Origin: CAZCEC01 sp964497615
Lineage (GTDB): Bacteria; Chloroflexota; Anaerolineae; Anaerolineales; UBA6663
Direction of reading: 5' to 3'
DNA length: 8,004 bases
Assembly (NCBI GenBank): GCA_964497615.1
Contig: CAZCEC010000127.1
Coordinates: forward strand, 1 to 8,004
Shown: positions 1 to 7,143 of the stretch, piece after piece
How the letters are laid out: every line of letters begins with the position of its first letter
Position numbering within the stretch: position 1 is the first letter of the stretch
Position numbers and translations under genes: made by a program
Notes under the pieces: generated by a model
The model's input: the letters and a program-made list of their open reading frames with translations, nothing else
Databases searched by the model: none
Told to the model about the DNA's origin: nothing

Positions 1-2952
1 TGGCGTCACCGGTGCCTTCAGCCGCTCGCGGATCGCCCCCGACTCGTCAAACAGTTGCGCCGCCAACTGCGCCTTCCCTTCCAGAAACTCCAGCCGCGCC
101 AGCGCCTCCAGGCTCACCGCCGTCCCGCGCTCGTCCTTCGCCTCCTGCCGTAGGCGCAGCCCCTCCTCCAAGTGAGGCCGCGCCGCCCGCGTCTCGCCCA
201 GTTCCAGCAGCGCGCGGCCCAGCGCGTTCAGCGGCGCCGATAGGCTCTCCGTATCGCCCTGCGCCCGCTGCATCGCCACCGTCTCTTCCAGATAACCCCG
301 TGCCCCGGCCGCATCGCCCATCGCCAGCATCGCGTTCGCCAGGTTCAGCAGGCACAGCTTCACGATATTGCGGTCGCCCAATTGCCGGCCCAACCTCAAG
401 GCCGCCTCGCCATGCCCGCGCGCCGCCTCAACGTTCCCCTGCTCATATTCCACCACCCCCAGGTTCTGCATAATCCCGGCCATGTCCGCGTAGTTGTCTT
501 TGGCCTCGTGCAGCCTCAGCACCTGCCTGTATANNNNNNNNNNGCCCCGCCATAGTCCCCCCGTCGCACCGCCACATTCGCCAGCCCGTTCAGCGCCAAC
601 GCCTCCAGGTGCCAGTGCGGGATGCCCCGCGCCACCTCCAGCCCCTCCCGGAACCGCGCCTCCGCCTGGTCGAAGTCCCCCAGGTTGTACACCGCCATTC
701 CCAGGTTGTAGTGGCTCCACGCCAGCCCGCCTGCGTCTTCCAGGTTCAAGTACAGTTGTTGGCCCTGTTCCGCCAGTTGCGCCGCCTCCGTGTGGTCGCC
801 CTGCTTCCACGCCAGCCAGCTTGCTGCCAGCAGCGCCCGGGCCCGCGCCTCGGCCGGCGCCTTCCCGCCCAGCCGCAGCCCCTCCCTCAGCCACCCCCGC
901 CCCTCTCGCGCCAGCCCGCGCACATTCCACAGCAAGTCCAGCGCCGCCGCCAGCCGCAGGTGCATCTCCGGCGCCTGCCCCTGGCTCCATCGCAGCGCCG
1001 CCCGCATGTTGGGTAGCTCGCCCTCCAGTTCGTCCAGCCTCTGCTTCTGGTTCGGCCCGGTTAGCTCCGGCCGCGCCCCCTCCGCCAGCCCCAGGTAGTG
1101 CTCGGCATGCCGGCGGCGGGCCTCCTCCAACTGCCCGCGCGCCTCCAGCGCCTCCAAGGCAAATTCCCTCAGCGTCTCCAGCATCCCAAACCGCGTCACG
1201 CCCCCTGCCGTGTGCGCCTGCGTCAGGCTGGCCTCGTGCAGCCGCTCCAGCACTGTCCCCACCCGTATCTCCGGCCCGGCCACCGCCTGCGCCGCCTCGG
1301 CCGTGCATCCCCCCGCAAACACCCCCAGGTGCGCAAACACCTGCTGCGCCTCCCCATCCAGCCGCTCATAGCTCCATCGGATCGCATTCCGCAGGCTGTG
1401 ATGGCGTTCCGGCCCATCGCGCGCCCAGCGCCAGCGCTTCCAGCCCTTGCCCCAACTGCCTCAGCAGTTCCCTCGGCTCGTGCGTCCGCGCCCGTGCCGC
1501 GATCAGCTCAATCGCCAGCGGCAGCCCGTTCAGCCGCTCGCAGATGGCGTTGACGGCCGCGGCATTCTCGGCCGTCAACTCAAAGCCCGGCCGCGCTGCC
1601 CGCGCCCGGCTCACAAACAACTGCACTGCCTCGGCCTGGCTGGCTCGTTCCGGGTCGGCCTCGTCCGCCAGGCCCAGCGGCGCCACCGGATACTGATGCT
1701 CGGCCCGCACCCGCAGTGGTGCGCGGCTCGTCACCAGCACCTTCACTCCTGGCGCCCCCGCCAGCACCTCGCCCACCAGTCCCGCCGCCTCCAGCACGTG
1801 CTCAAAGTTGTCCAGCACCAGCAGCGCGTGCCGCGCCCGCAGCCCCGCCACAATCCGCGCCGTCAGCGGTTGGTTGGCCTTGTCGTTCACCCCCAGCGTC
1901 GCCGCAATCGCGCCCGCCACCCCGTCCGCCTGGCCCACCGGCGCCAGTTCCACGAAGTGCACCCCGTCCTCGAAATCGAACCGCAGCGCCTGCGCCGCCT
2001 CCAGCGCCAGCCGCGTCTTGCCCACCCCCGGCGTCCCCGTCAGGGTGATGGCCCGCACTGCCTCGTCGCGCGCCAGCGCGCACACCGCCTGCAAGTCGGT
2101 CTGCCGCCCCACCAGCGCATTCGGTCGTGCCGGCCCCTCCACCGGCGGGGCCGCGTATCGCCGCAGCCGCTCCACCGCGCCACCCCGGATGTCCGCCTGG
2201 AGCCGCATCGTCGCCTCATCGGGCGCCGCGTGCAATTCATCTCGCAGCGTGCGCCGCAGCCGGTCAAATTGCGCCTCCGCCGCCGCTTGCTGCCCGTCCA
2301 GCGCCAGCAGCCGCATCACCTCGCGGTGCCCCGCCTCGTTCAGCCCGTCCAGCTCCACCTGCCGCCGCGCCAGCGCCGCCGCCGCCGCCCACTGCCCCCG
2401 CCACTCGGCCGCCCGCGCCAGCCGTTCCAGCGCCGTCATCATCCGCTGCCGCAGCCGCTCGCGCCACCCCAGCGCCCACTCCTCGAACTCAGTGCTGTCT
2501 GCCACGTAAAGCTGGCTCAAGAAGTCCCCCTCGTACAGCGCCGCCGCCTCCCGCAGCCGTTCGCCGCAGGCGTGGCAGGTGTGCCAGCCCCGGTGCGCGT
2601 GCGCCTCCGCCTCGTCCACCAGCGCCTCAAACCGCAGCGCGTCCACCCTCAGCCCCGGTCCCGCCTCCAGCCGCACCGCCTCGCTCGTCGTCGTCAGCGC
2701 CTGCTCGGCACCCGCCGCGACCAGCGCCCGCCGCAGCCCGCTCAACGCCTGCGTCAGGTTGCGCCGCGCCGTCTTCTCCGGCAGGTCCGGCCACAGCAGG
2801 GTGCACAGCACCGCCCGCGGGTGGTCGCGCCCGGCCCCCACCGCCAGGTAGGCCAGCAGCGCCCGCACCTTGGTGTATTCAAACCCGCTCACGGGCGCGC
2901 CGTCCACGCTCACCCGTAGCGGCCCCAGCACCCCAATCGAGATTGCGTTCAC
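1..2952 (-). CDS. BTAD/NB-ARC/TPR transcriptional regulator (AfsR/SARP-like), frameshifted, C-terminus off the window
   Basis: Cytoplasmic STAND-type regulator expected to bind DNA through its N-terminus and switch by NTP binding. Numbered from the GTG at 2952 (GGGAGA at 2957-2962, spacing 4), residues 1-100 form an OmpR/SARP-like winged helix (ISIGVLGPLRV at the start). Residues 130-255 form the bacterial transcriptional activator domain (ALYEGDFL). The NB-ARC ATPase follows, with Walker A GTPGVGKT at 306-313, Walker B LLVLDNFEH near 377-385, VLVTSR at 405-410 and GLPLA at 476-480. The frame breaks after residue 512 near 1418-1424; the original frame meets a stop at 1366. The next frame resumes at once with family-typical sequence (SLRNAIRWSYERL, VFAHLGVFAGGC, MLETLREFALEAL) and then TPR repeats. 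After the N gap the TPRs continue in a third frame (YRQVLRLHEAKDN) down to base 1. About 980 residues are visible, near the usual size. An in-frame ATG at 2979 is an alternative start. Divergent from the exported-protein gene at 3247. Family call is firm; its target is unknown. Confidence 0.9.
534..543. other. Assembly gap (10 N) inside the regulator gene
   Basis: Ten N bases interrupt a TPR repeat of the minus-strand regulator. The coding frames on the two sides disagree if the gap is really 10 bases, so the number is probably a placeholder. A missing length of 3k+2 joins the frames. Confidence 0.97.
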
Positions 2953-2988
2953 CCGTTCTCCCTCGCACCTTCCTCGCATGCGCCCGCT

Positions 2989-2994
2989 ATTGTA
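2989..2994 (-). promoter_or_regulatory. Candidate -10 element TACAAT for the regulator gene
   Basis: On the minus strand TACAAT lies about 37 bases before the GTG at 2952 and differs from the sigma-70 -10 consensus at one base. No good -35 hexamer is visible at the usual spacing. The same word, in the context ACTACAAT, occurs at the same distance before the minus-strand ORF at 7811, which supports it. Confidence 0.45.
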
Positions 2995-3211
2995 GTCTCC
3001 ATGAACACTAAACTCTCCCTCCACATCGTCGTTGTCCGGCTGCGGCAGACCGCCGCCGCCCTGCCTTTTGTACCGCCCACACTGCGCGGGCCCCTATTCG
3101 TGGCCCTGGCGCGCCTGTCCGCTCGCCTGGCGCCCCGCCCAAGACCGGCGGCGGTTCCGCCGTCCAACCCAGCCCCGCGTTCCCGCGACCTCCCATGCGG
3201 GCCCGGCCCTG

Positions 3212-3217
3212 TGTAAC
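3212..3217 (+). promoter_or_regulatory. TGTAAC leader motif upstream of the PD40-protein gene
   Basis: TGTAAC lies 29 bases before the ATG at 3247. The same hexamer lies 26 bases before the ATG of the next plus-strand gene (5028-5033). In both, a GCCTGGGAGA or GCCCGGGAGA block lies between motif and start. It could be a variant -10 or an RNA leader element; the function is inferred only from this duplication. Confidence 0.3.
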
Positions 3218-3246
3218 TCGTTTGTTTCTGCCTGGGAGAAAATGCC

Positions 3247-4851
3247 ATGTTCACATATCGCTCTACCCGCCGGTGGCCGCGCCTGGCGCTCGTCCTTGCC
3301 CTGCTCGCGGCCGCCTCCCCGGTTACGGCCCGCTCCGCCCCGCCTTCCACGGCGCTGTCTCCCGCCGCCCCCGCCCAGCTTCCGGCGGGCTGGCATACCC
3401 TCACCGGTCTCCTGCCTGCCCATGCTGAACCGTTCTTCCCGCAGATCAGCCCGGACTCGCACTACCTGGTTTTCGGCGCCGACATCGAGTGGGATGGCCG
3501 CTATGAGCTATACAGTGTGCCCCTCACCGGCACTGCCCCCCTCAAACTCAGCCCGCCCATCACCAGCGGCGGTATGATCCATTACTTCTACATCACGCCC
3601 GACAGCCAATATGTGATCTACACGGCTGGCCTTGAGGATGCGAGTCGCCCCGACCTCTACCGCGTGCCCATTGCCGGCGGCGAGTCGGTCAAGCTCAACG
3701 TCGCTGCCCTGGCCGGCCGCGACGTCCGCGAGTTCAAGATTGACCCCGACAATGCCCGCGTCGTCTACCGCGCCGAGCAGCTCGTCCCCGGCCAGTTCGA
3801 GCTCTTCAGCGTGCCCATCCTGGGCGGCCAGGTAACCCGCCTCAACCCCACCCTCGTCGCGGGCGGCGACGTCGGTCGTTTCGACTTTGATCCCATCCTC
3901 AACCGGGTGGTATATCTGGCTGACCAATCCGTGGACGGCTTCACCGAGCTGTATGGCGTGCCCATCGACGGCAGCGCCGCCGCCATCCCCCTCAACCCGG
4001 CCAACGCGCACGTGGACGCGTTCCAGGTGAACCCCACCCTCCAGGTGGTGGTCTTTTCAGCCAAGACCAGCGGCGCGCACGGCTGGCAGCTCTACATGAA
4101 TGCCACCACCGGCGGTTTGCTCACGCCGCTCAACTTTACCTTCGACTCGGATGACAGCGTCATCGGCTTCCGCATCAGCCCCAATGGCGCGCGCGTCATC
4201 TACAACGTCGCCTCCGGCTCGCCCGAGCCGTCCAATGGCAGCCTCTACAGCGTCCTCATCGGCGGCGGCCCTTCCACGCCCCTGGCCACGGCCGCCCCCG
4301 GCAAAGGCGTCTACCGGTATCAATTCTATCCCACCCCGGACTCCCAGCGCGTCCTCTTCCGCTACCAGCCCGGCGCGGGTCAAGGCGTCCTCCAGTCCAC
4401 CGCCCTCGATGGGTCCGACACCGACACCCTGTTCTTCGAAGCGGAGGGCGAGTACATTTCCAACTTGCATCTTAGCCCCAACAGCAAGTTGGTGGAGTTC
4501 CACACCTCGCCCACCTACACTGCCTACAGCTTGCCCACCGATGGCAGCCCGGGCAGCCCGCTTGGGCCCGGCGTTGGGGCTGGCTTTCTGCCCGATAGCA
4601 CCCACCTGCTCATGTACAGCCAGGCGCCCTCAGGCTACTACGATCTCCTGAGCCTGCCCGTCGCTGGCGGCGACCCCCTCAACCTCAGCCGCTCGGCCAG
4701 CTACGCCAGTCTTGGCGAGGTACACATCAGTCCAGACGGCCGCTGGATCGTGTATGCCCTGTTCCATGCTGGCTCCGGCCGGAGTGAGTTACGTGCTAGC
4801 GACGGCACCGCCGCCCCGTGGGTCATCTACCTCCCGCAAGTCAGCCGCTAA
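3247..4851 (+). CDS. Secreted PD40/TolB-like beta-propeller repeat protein
   Basis: A 534-residue exported protein of unknown partner. Residues 1-30 are a signal peptide: a basic region with a twin arginine (RSTRRWPR), a hydrophobic core (LALVLALLAAA) and a probable cut near 29-32. The rest is a series of PD40/WD40-like units with 'I-S-P-D-x-x-x-V-V-Y' strands: ISPD 67, ITPD 116, IDPD 165, FDPI 214, VNPT 261, ISPN 310, TPD 363, LSPN 409, FLPD 447 and ISPD 494. Each is followed by an '[ED]LYxVPIxGG..xxLN' strand, for example ELYSVPLTG and DLYRVPIAGG. Spacing is mostly 47-49 residues. The C-terminus is a short tail, APWVIYLPQVSR, after the last repeat. The ATG at 3247 has GGGAGA at 3234-3239 (spacing 7). 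TolB-like propellers usually mediate protein contacts; no catalytic motif is visible. Divergent from the regulator and followed by a strong hairpin, so probably its own transcript. Confidence 0.88.
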   Translation: MFTYRSTRRWPRLALVLALLAAASPVTARSAPPSTALSPAAPAQLPAGWHTLTGLLPAHAEPFFPQISPDSHYLVFGADIEWDGRYELYSVPLTGTAPLKLSPPITSGGMIHYFYITPDSQYVIYTAGLEDASRPDLYRVPIAGGESVKLNVAALAGRDVREFKIDPDNARVVYRAEQLVPGQFELFSVPILGGQVTRLNPTLVAGGDVGRFDFDPILNRVVYLADQSVDGFTELYGVPIDGSAAAIPLNPANAHVDAFQVNPTLQVVVFSAKTSGAHGWQLYMNATTGGLLTPLNFTFDSDDSVIGFRISPNGARVIYNVASGSPEPSNGSLYSVLIGGGPSTPLATAAPGKGVYRYQFYPTPDSQRVLFRYQPGAGQGVLQSTALDGSDTDTLFFEAEGEYISNLHLSPNSKLVEFHTSPTYTAYSLPTDGSPGSPLGPGVGAGFLPDSTHLLMYSQAPSGYYDLLSLPVAGGDPLNLSRSASYASLGEVHISPDGRWIVYALFHAGSGRSELRASDGTAAPWVIYLPQVSR

Positions 4852-4878
4852 GCCGCCTCGCCTCATCGCCCCCGTCGT

Positions 4879-4908
4879 CTGCCCTCCACCCAGCCGGGTG
4901 GGGGGCAG
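4879..4908 (+). terminator. Hairpin terminator after the PD40-protein gene
   Basis: CTGCCCTCCACCC and GGGTGGGGGGCAG form a 13-bp stem with one G-U pair and a four-base loop (AGCC). The 3' side is followed by a pyrimidine run with several Ts (CTTCATTCTTCC), a weak rather than ideal U tract. It starts 27 bases after the stop codon at 4851. The rest of the 208-base spacer up to the next ATG contains only the leader motifs of the next gene. Confidence 0.75.
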
Positions 4909-5027
4909 CTTCATTCTTCCCCCGTTTCCGTCTGCCCTTCACCCCTACGCCTGCACCCCTCCAAAGTCATGCCCCAAACCTGTCTCTCGACTCGTGTCTT
5001 GCCCGCTGGCATTGGCTAACATCAGGC

Positions 5028-5033
5028 TGTAAC
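5028..5033 (+). promoter_or_regulatory. TGTAAC leader motif upstream of the beta-helix gene
   Basis: Second copy of the hexamer seen at 3212-3217, again a short distance before a TGCCCGGGAGA block and the start codon. TAACAT at 5017-5022 is an alternative, poorer -10 candidate. No clear -35 is visible. Confidence 0.3.
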
Positions 5034-5059
5034 GCTTGCGCCTGCCCGGGAGATTGGCC

Positions 5060-6628
5060 ATGTCAACTACCCCGCCTCGCCTGAGCCTCGCCGCACTTGC
5101 GCTGGTCGTCCTCGCCTTCGCCACCGCCCTCCGGCCCGCCCCGCAGCCCGCCCTGGCCGTCGGCATCACCATCGCCGTCACCACCAACCAGGACGAGTTT
5201 GACAACTCCGGCTCGGGCACCGGCTGCGCCCTGCGCGAGGCCGTCAAGACGGCCAACGACGACGCCGACTTTGGCGGCTGCGCCCGCGTCGGCATCGGCG
5301 GCCTCGAAACCATCCTGGTCCCCAGCGGCGCCTACACCCTCACCCGCACCGGCGCCGATGCCTTCGCCGTCACGGGCGACCTCGACCTCCGCGCCAGCGT
5401 CACCGTCAGCGGCACCGGCGCCGTCGCCCCCCGCATCGGCCTCAACCCCGCCCTCGGCGACCGGGCCTTCGAGGTCATCTCCGGCACAGCCCGTCTCCAG
5501 GGCCTGGACCTCATCGGCGTCAGCGGTGGCCTCATCATTGACAGCGGTGCCGCCGCCATCTTGAATACCGTCGTCATCTCCGGCCACCAATTCAACACCG
5601 GTGCTGGCATCTTCAACCTGGGCGCCTTCACGATGACCAACGGCCTCGTGTACAACAATCTGGCCACCGTCAGCCATGGCGGCGGCATCCTCAACTCGGG
5701 CGCCATGTCGCTTACCCACACCGTCGTGCACAGCAACACCGCCGGCCTCAACAGCAACGGCGGCGGCATCTACAACGACGGCTTCTTGCTGGCCGACCAC
5801 CTTGACCTGCTCAGCAACGCCGCGCCCGGCATTTCGCAGGGCGGCGGCCTCTACAGCGCCCCGGATTCCCTGGTCCTCCTGCGCAACAGCCACCTCATCA
5901 GCAACTCAGCCGATAAGGGCGGCGGCCTGCACTGCGATTTCTGCACGGTGACAATCTCCGGCGGGGCTGTGCTCAGCAACGTCGCGCGCGCCAACGGGGG
6001 CGGCCTGTTCCTCCAGCCGGCGCCCATTGGCGGCGGCCAGATTGGCGCCGTCACCATCGCCGGCAATCAGGCCGTCAACTTCGGCGGCGGCCTCTTCTAC
6101 GTCGCCGCCGGCGACCTGTACCTCTATTACTCCACCATCACCGCCAACACCGCCGATACCGATCAGAACGGCTTTGGCGATGGCGGCGGCATCCATCTCG
6201 AAGATACGGCCCATCAACTGCTGCCTCAGGGCGTGCTCATTGCCGGCAACAGCGACGGCCCCTCGCAGACCTATCCCGACTGTTCCGGCACCATGGCCTT
6301 GGATTCCGAAGGCTTCAACCTCATCGGCAACAACGCCGGATGTCCCACTGCCTCCGCCTTGTCCTCCGATCAGGTAGGCACGCCTCAGAACTCTATCGAC
6401 CCCCTCCTCGGCCCCCTGGCCGACAATGGCGGCGACACCCTCACCTTCGCGTTGCTGCCGGGCAGCCCCGCCCTGGATATGGGCGACCTCACCTGCTTCC
6501 CCGCCCTCGACCAGCGCGGCCTCCCCCGCCCCCAGGACGGCGACGGCGACGGCCAATTCACTTGCGACATCGGCGCCTACGAGGCCCCCTCCATCTTCCG
6601 CCTCTTCCTGTCTTTTCTCGCCCGCTAG
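5060..6628 (+). CDS. Secreted right-handed beta-helix protein with CSLREA-type N-terminus and choice-of-anchor-Q C-terminus
   Basis: A 522-residue exported repeat protein, probably at the cell surface. The ATG at 5060 is chosen because GGGAGA at 5048-5053 precedes it by six bases; an upstream TTG at 5036 would overlap that site. Residues 1-34 are a signal peptide (hydrophobic core LAALALVVLAFATAL, cut near ALA-V). Residues 36-75 carry a CSLREA-type motif, here CALREAVKTAN at 56-66, typical at the start of such beta-helix proteins. From about 140 to 400 a parallel beta-helix shows one Gly-rich turn per coil: GAGI 181, GGGI 207 and 234, GGGL 261, 287, 313 and 342, GGGI 375, at 26-27 residue spacing that widens at the end. 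Residues 445-508 match the choice-of-anchor-Q region (DPLLGPLADNGGDTLTFAL, PGSPALDMG, DIGAYEA). A tail (SIFRLFLSFLAR) ends the protein. It could bind or cleave polysaccharide, or be structural; no catalytic residues can be assigned. Confidence 0.9.
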   Translation: MSTTPPRLSLAALALVVLAFATALRPAPQPALAVGITIAVTTNQDEFDNSGSGTGCALREAVKTANDDADFGGCARVGIGGLETILVPSGAYTLTRTGADAFAVTGDLDLRASVTVSGTGAVAPRIGLNPALGDRAFEVISGTARLQGLDLIGVSGGLIIDSGAAAILNTVVISGHQFNTGAGIFNLGAFTMTNGLVYNNLATVSHGGGILNSGAMSLTHTVVHSNTAGLNSNGGGIYNDGFLLADHLDLLSNAAPGISQGGGLYSAPDSLVLLRNSHLISNSADKGGGLHCDFCTVTISGGAVLSNVARANGGGLFLQPAPIGGGQIGAVTIAGNQAVNFGGGLFYVAAGDLYLYYSTITANTADTDQNGFGDGGGIHLEDTAHQLLPQGVLIAGNSDGPSQTYPDCSGTMALDSEGFNLIGNNAGCPTASALSSDQVGTPQNSIDPLLGPLADNGGDTLTFALLPGSPALDMGDLTCFPALDQRGLPRPQDGDGDGQFTCDIGAYEAPSIFRLFLSFLAR

Positions 6629-6642
6629 CCGCGTCGGCTAGC
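6624..6642. repeat. Inverted repeat holding both convergent stop codons
   Basis: GCTAGCC (6624-6630) and GGCTAGC (6636-6642) form a perfect 7-bp dyad with a five-base loop. The TAG of the plus-strand beta-helix gene is in the left arm and the TAG of the minus-strand msrB (CTA at 6638-6640) is in the right arm. It could act as a bidirectional transcript end, but neither side has a T tract. Confidence 0.6.
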
Positions 6643-7040
6643 CGCCCGCCGCCGCCTTCGGCACAAACTTCATCGAGATGGAGTTCACACAGTGCCGCGT
6701 GTTGGTCTCGGTGAACCGCTCCCCGTGGAACACATGCCCCAGATGTGCCCCACACGCCTGGCATAGAATCTCCACCCGCCGCCCATCTGCGTCAGCCTCG
6801 CGCCGCACCGCCCCTGGGATCTCCTGGTCAAAGCTCGGCCACCCGCACCCCGAGTGAAACTTCCGGTCGCTCACATACAGCGGCGTCTCGCACCGCCGGC
6901 AAACGTACGTCCCCTCCTCGAAGAAGTCATCATACTCACNNNNNNNNNNNNNNNNNNNNNNNNNNNNNNNNNNNNNNNNNNNNNNNNNNNNNNNNNNNNN
7001 NNNNNNNNNNNNNNNNNGGCGTCAGCGTCTTTAGCTTCAT
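6638..7040 (-). CDS. msrB: Peptide-methionine (R)-S-oxide reductase MsrB (interrupted by N gap)
   Basis: Reduces methionine-R-sulfoxide in oxidised proteins, normally with thioredoxin as electron donor. The visible C-terminal 99 codons contain the full catalytic core. Two zinc-binding CxxC pairs are visible (CRRC in YVCRRCETPLY and CQAC in EILCQACGAHLGHVF), with the SGCGWPSF motif and the catalytic Cys in TRHCVNSISMKF. It starts at ATG 7040 with GGGAGA at 7046-7051 (spacing 5) and reads MKLKTLTP, a normal MsrB N-terminus. The 78-N gap then hides the segment before EYDDFFEEGTYVC. The two sides are not in one frame if the gap is exactly 78 bases. By comparison with other MsrB proteins I expect about 15-18 missing residues, about 50 bases. 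No MsrA domain or signal peptide is visible, so it is a stand-alone cytoplasmic enzyme. Its stop lies 9 bases from the convergent beta-helix gene. Confidence 0.93.
6940..7017. other. Assembly gap (78 N) inside msrB
   Basis: Seventy-eight N bases replace the N-terminal segment of msrB. The length does not keep the frame between MKLKTLTP and EYDDFF, so it is an estimate; a true length of 3k+2 would. Confidence 0.97.
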
Positions 7041-7080
7041 ATCGTTCTCCCTCAGCGCCCCTCGGCTCAGGCTCGCCCCA

Positions 7081-7086
7081 ATTCTA
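7081..7086 (-). promoter_or_regulatory. Candidate -10 element TAGAAT for msrB
   Basis: On the minus strand TAGAAT lies 40 bases before the msrB ATG at 7040 and just after the hairpin at 7093-7118. It differs from TATAAT by one base and sits at nearly the same distance from the start as the TACAAT elements of the other two minus-strand units. No -35 hexamer is evident; that position falls in the hairpin. Confidence 0.4.
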
Positions 7087-7092
7087 AACCCA

Positions 7093-7118
7093 AGCGGCCC
7101 GCCGTGCAGCGGGCCGCT
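7093..7118 (-). terminator. Hairpin terminator of the lamin-tail gene
   Basis: AGCGGCCCGC and GCGGGCCGCT form a perfect 10-bp stem with a six-base loop. On the minus strand it is followed by TTGGGTTTAGAATT, a moderately T-rich tail. It begins 26 bases past the lamin-tail gene's stop (7144) and before msrB, so it likely separates the two transcripts. Confidence 0.72.
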
Positions 7119-7143
7119 CCAAATGCCTCTCACCTGCGGTTGC

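Larger units (their letters stand above)
2953..3246. other. Divergent intergenic region between regulator and PD40-protein gene
   Basis: These 294 bases separate two divergent starts. They hold a candidate -10 for the regulator (2989-2994), the regulator's GGGAGA ribosome binding site (2957-2962), a TGTAAC motif (3212-3217) and the GGGAGA site of the plus-strand gene (3234-3239). A GC-rich dyad (CGGCGG, CCGCCG) sits around 3146-3161. I see no convincing gene. A plus-strand open frame from 3001 to 3216 lacks a ribosome binding site and resembles no family I know. Confidence 0.6.

Noticed and set aside
494..2919. Long plus-strand open frames (for example 494-1696 and 1447-2919) opposite the regulator
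   Set aside because: Their translations are Pro/Ala/Arg/Ser-rich low complexity with no recognisable domain, and the minus strand carries clear BTAD, NB-ARC and TPR motifs. They arise from high GC.
3001..3216. Plus-strand 71-codon ORF starting MNTKLSLHIVVV in the divergent spacer
   Set aside because: It has no ribosome binding site, overlaps the regulator promoter region, and has a Pro/Arg-rich second half typical of non-coding GC-rich sequence.
3508..4605. Minus-strand open frames opposite the PD40 protein (3508-4011 and 4057-4605)
   Set aside because: Mirror frames of a repeat gene with regular codon bias; the Ala/Gly/Val-rich translations match no family, while the plus strand has a signal peptide and ten repeats.
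5036..5059. Upstream TTG start for the beta-helix gene
   Set aside because: It would place the GGGAGA ribosome binding site inside the coding region and add charged residues before an already complete signal peptide; ATG 5060 fits better.
5063..6556. Long minus-strand open frames opposite the beta-helix gene (5063-5893, 5906-6556)
   Set aside because: Repetitive Gly/Ala/Val/Asp sequence produced by antisense reading of GGC and GCC codons; no start signals and no domains.
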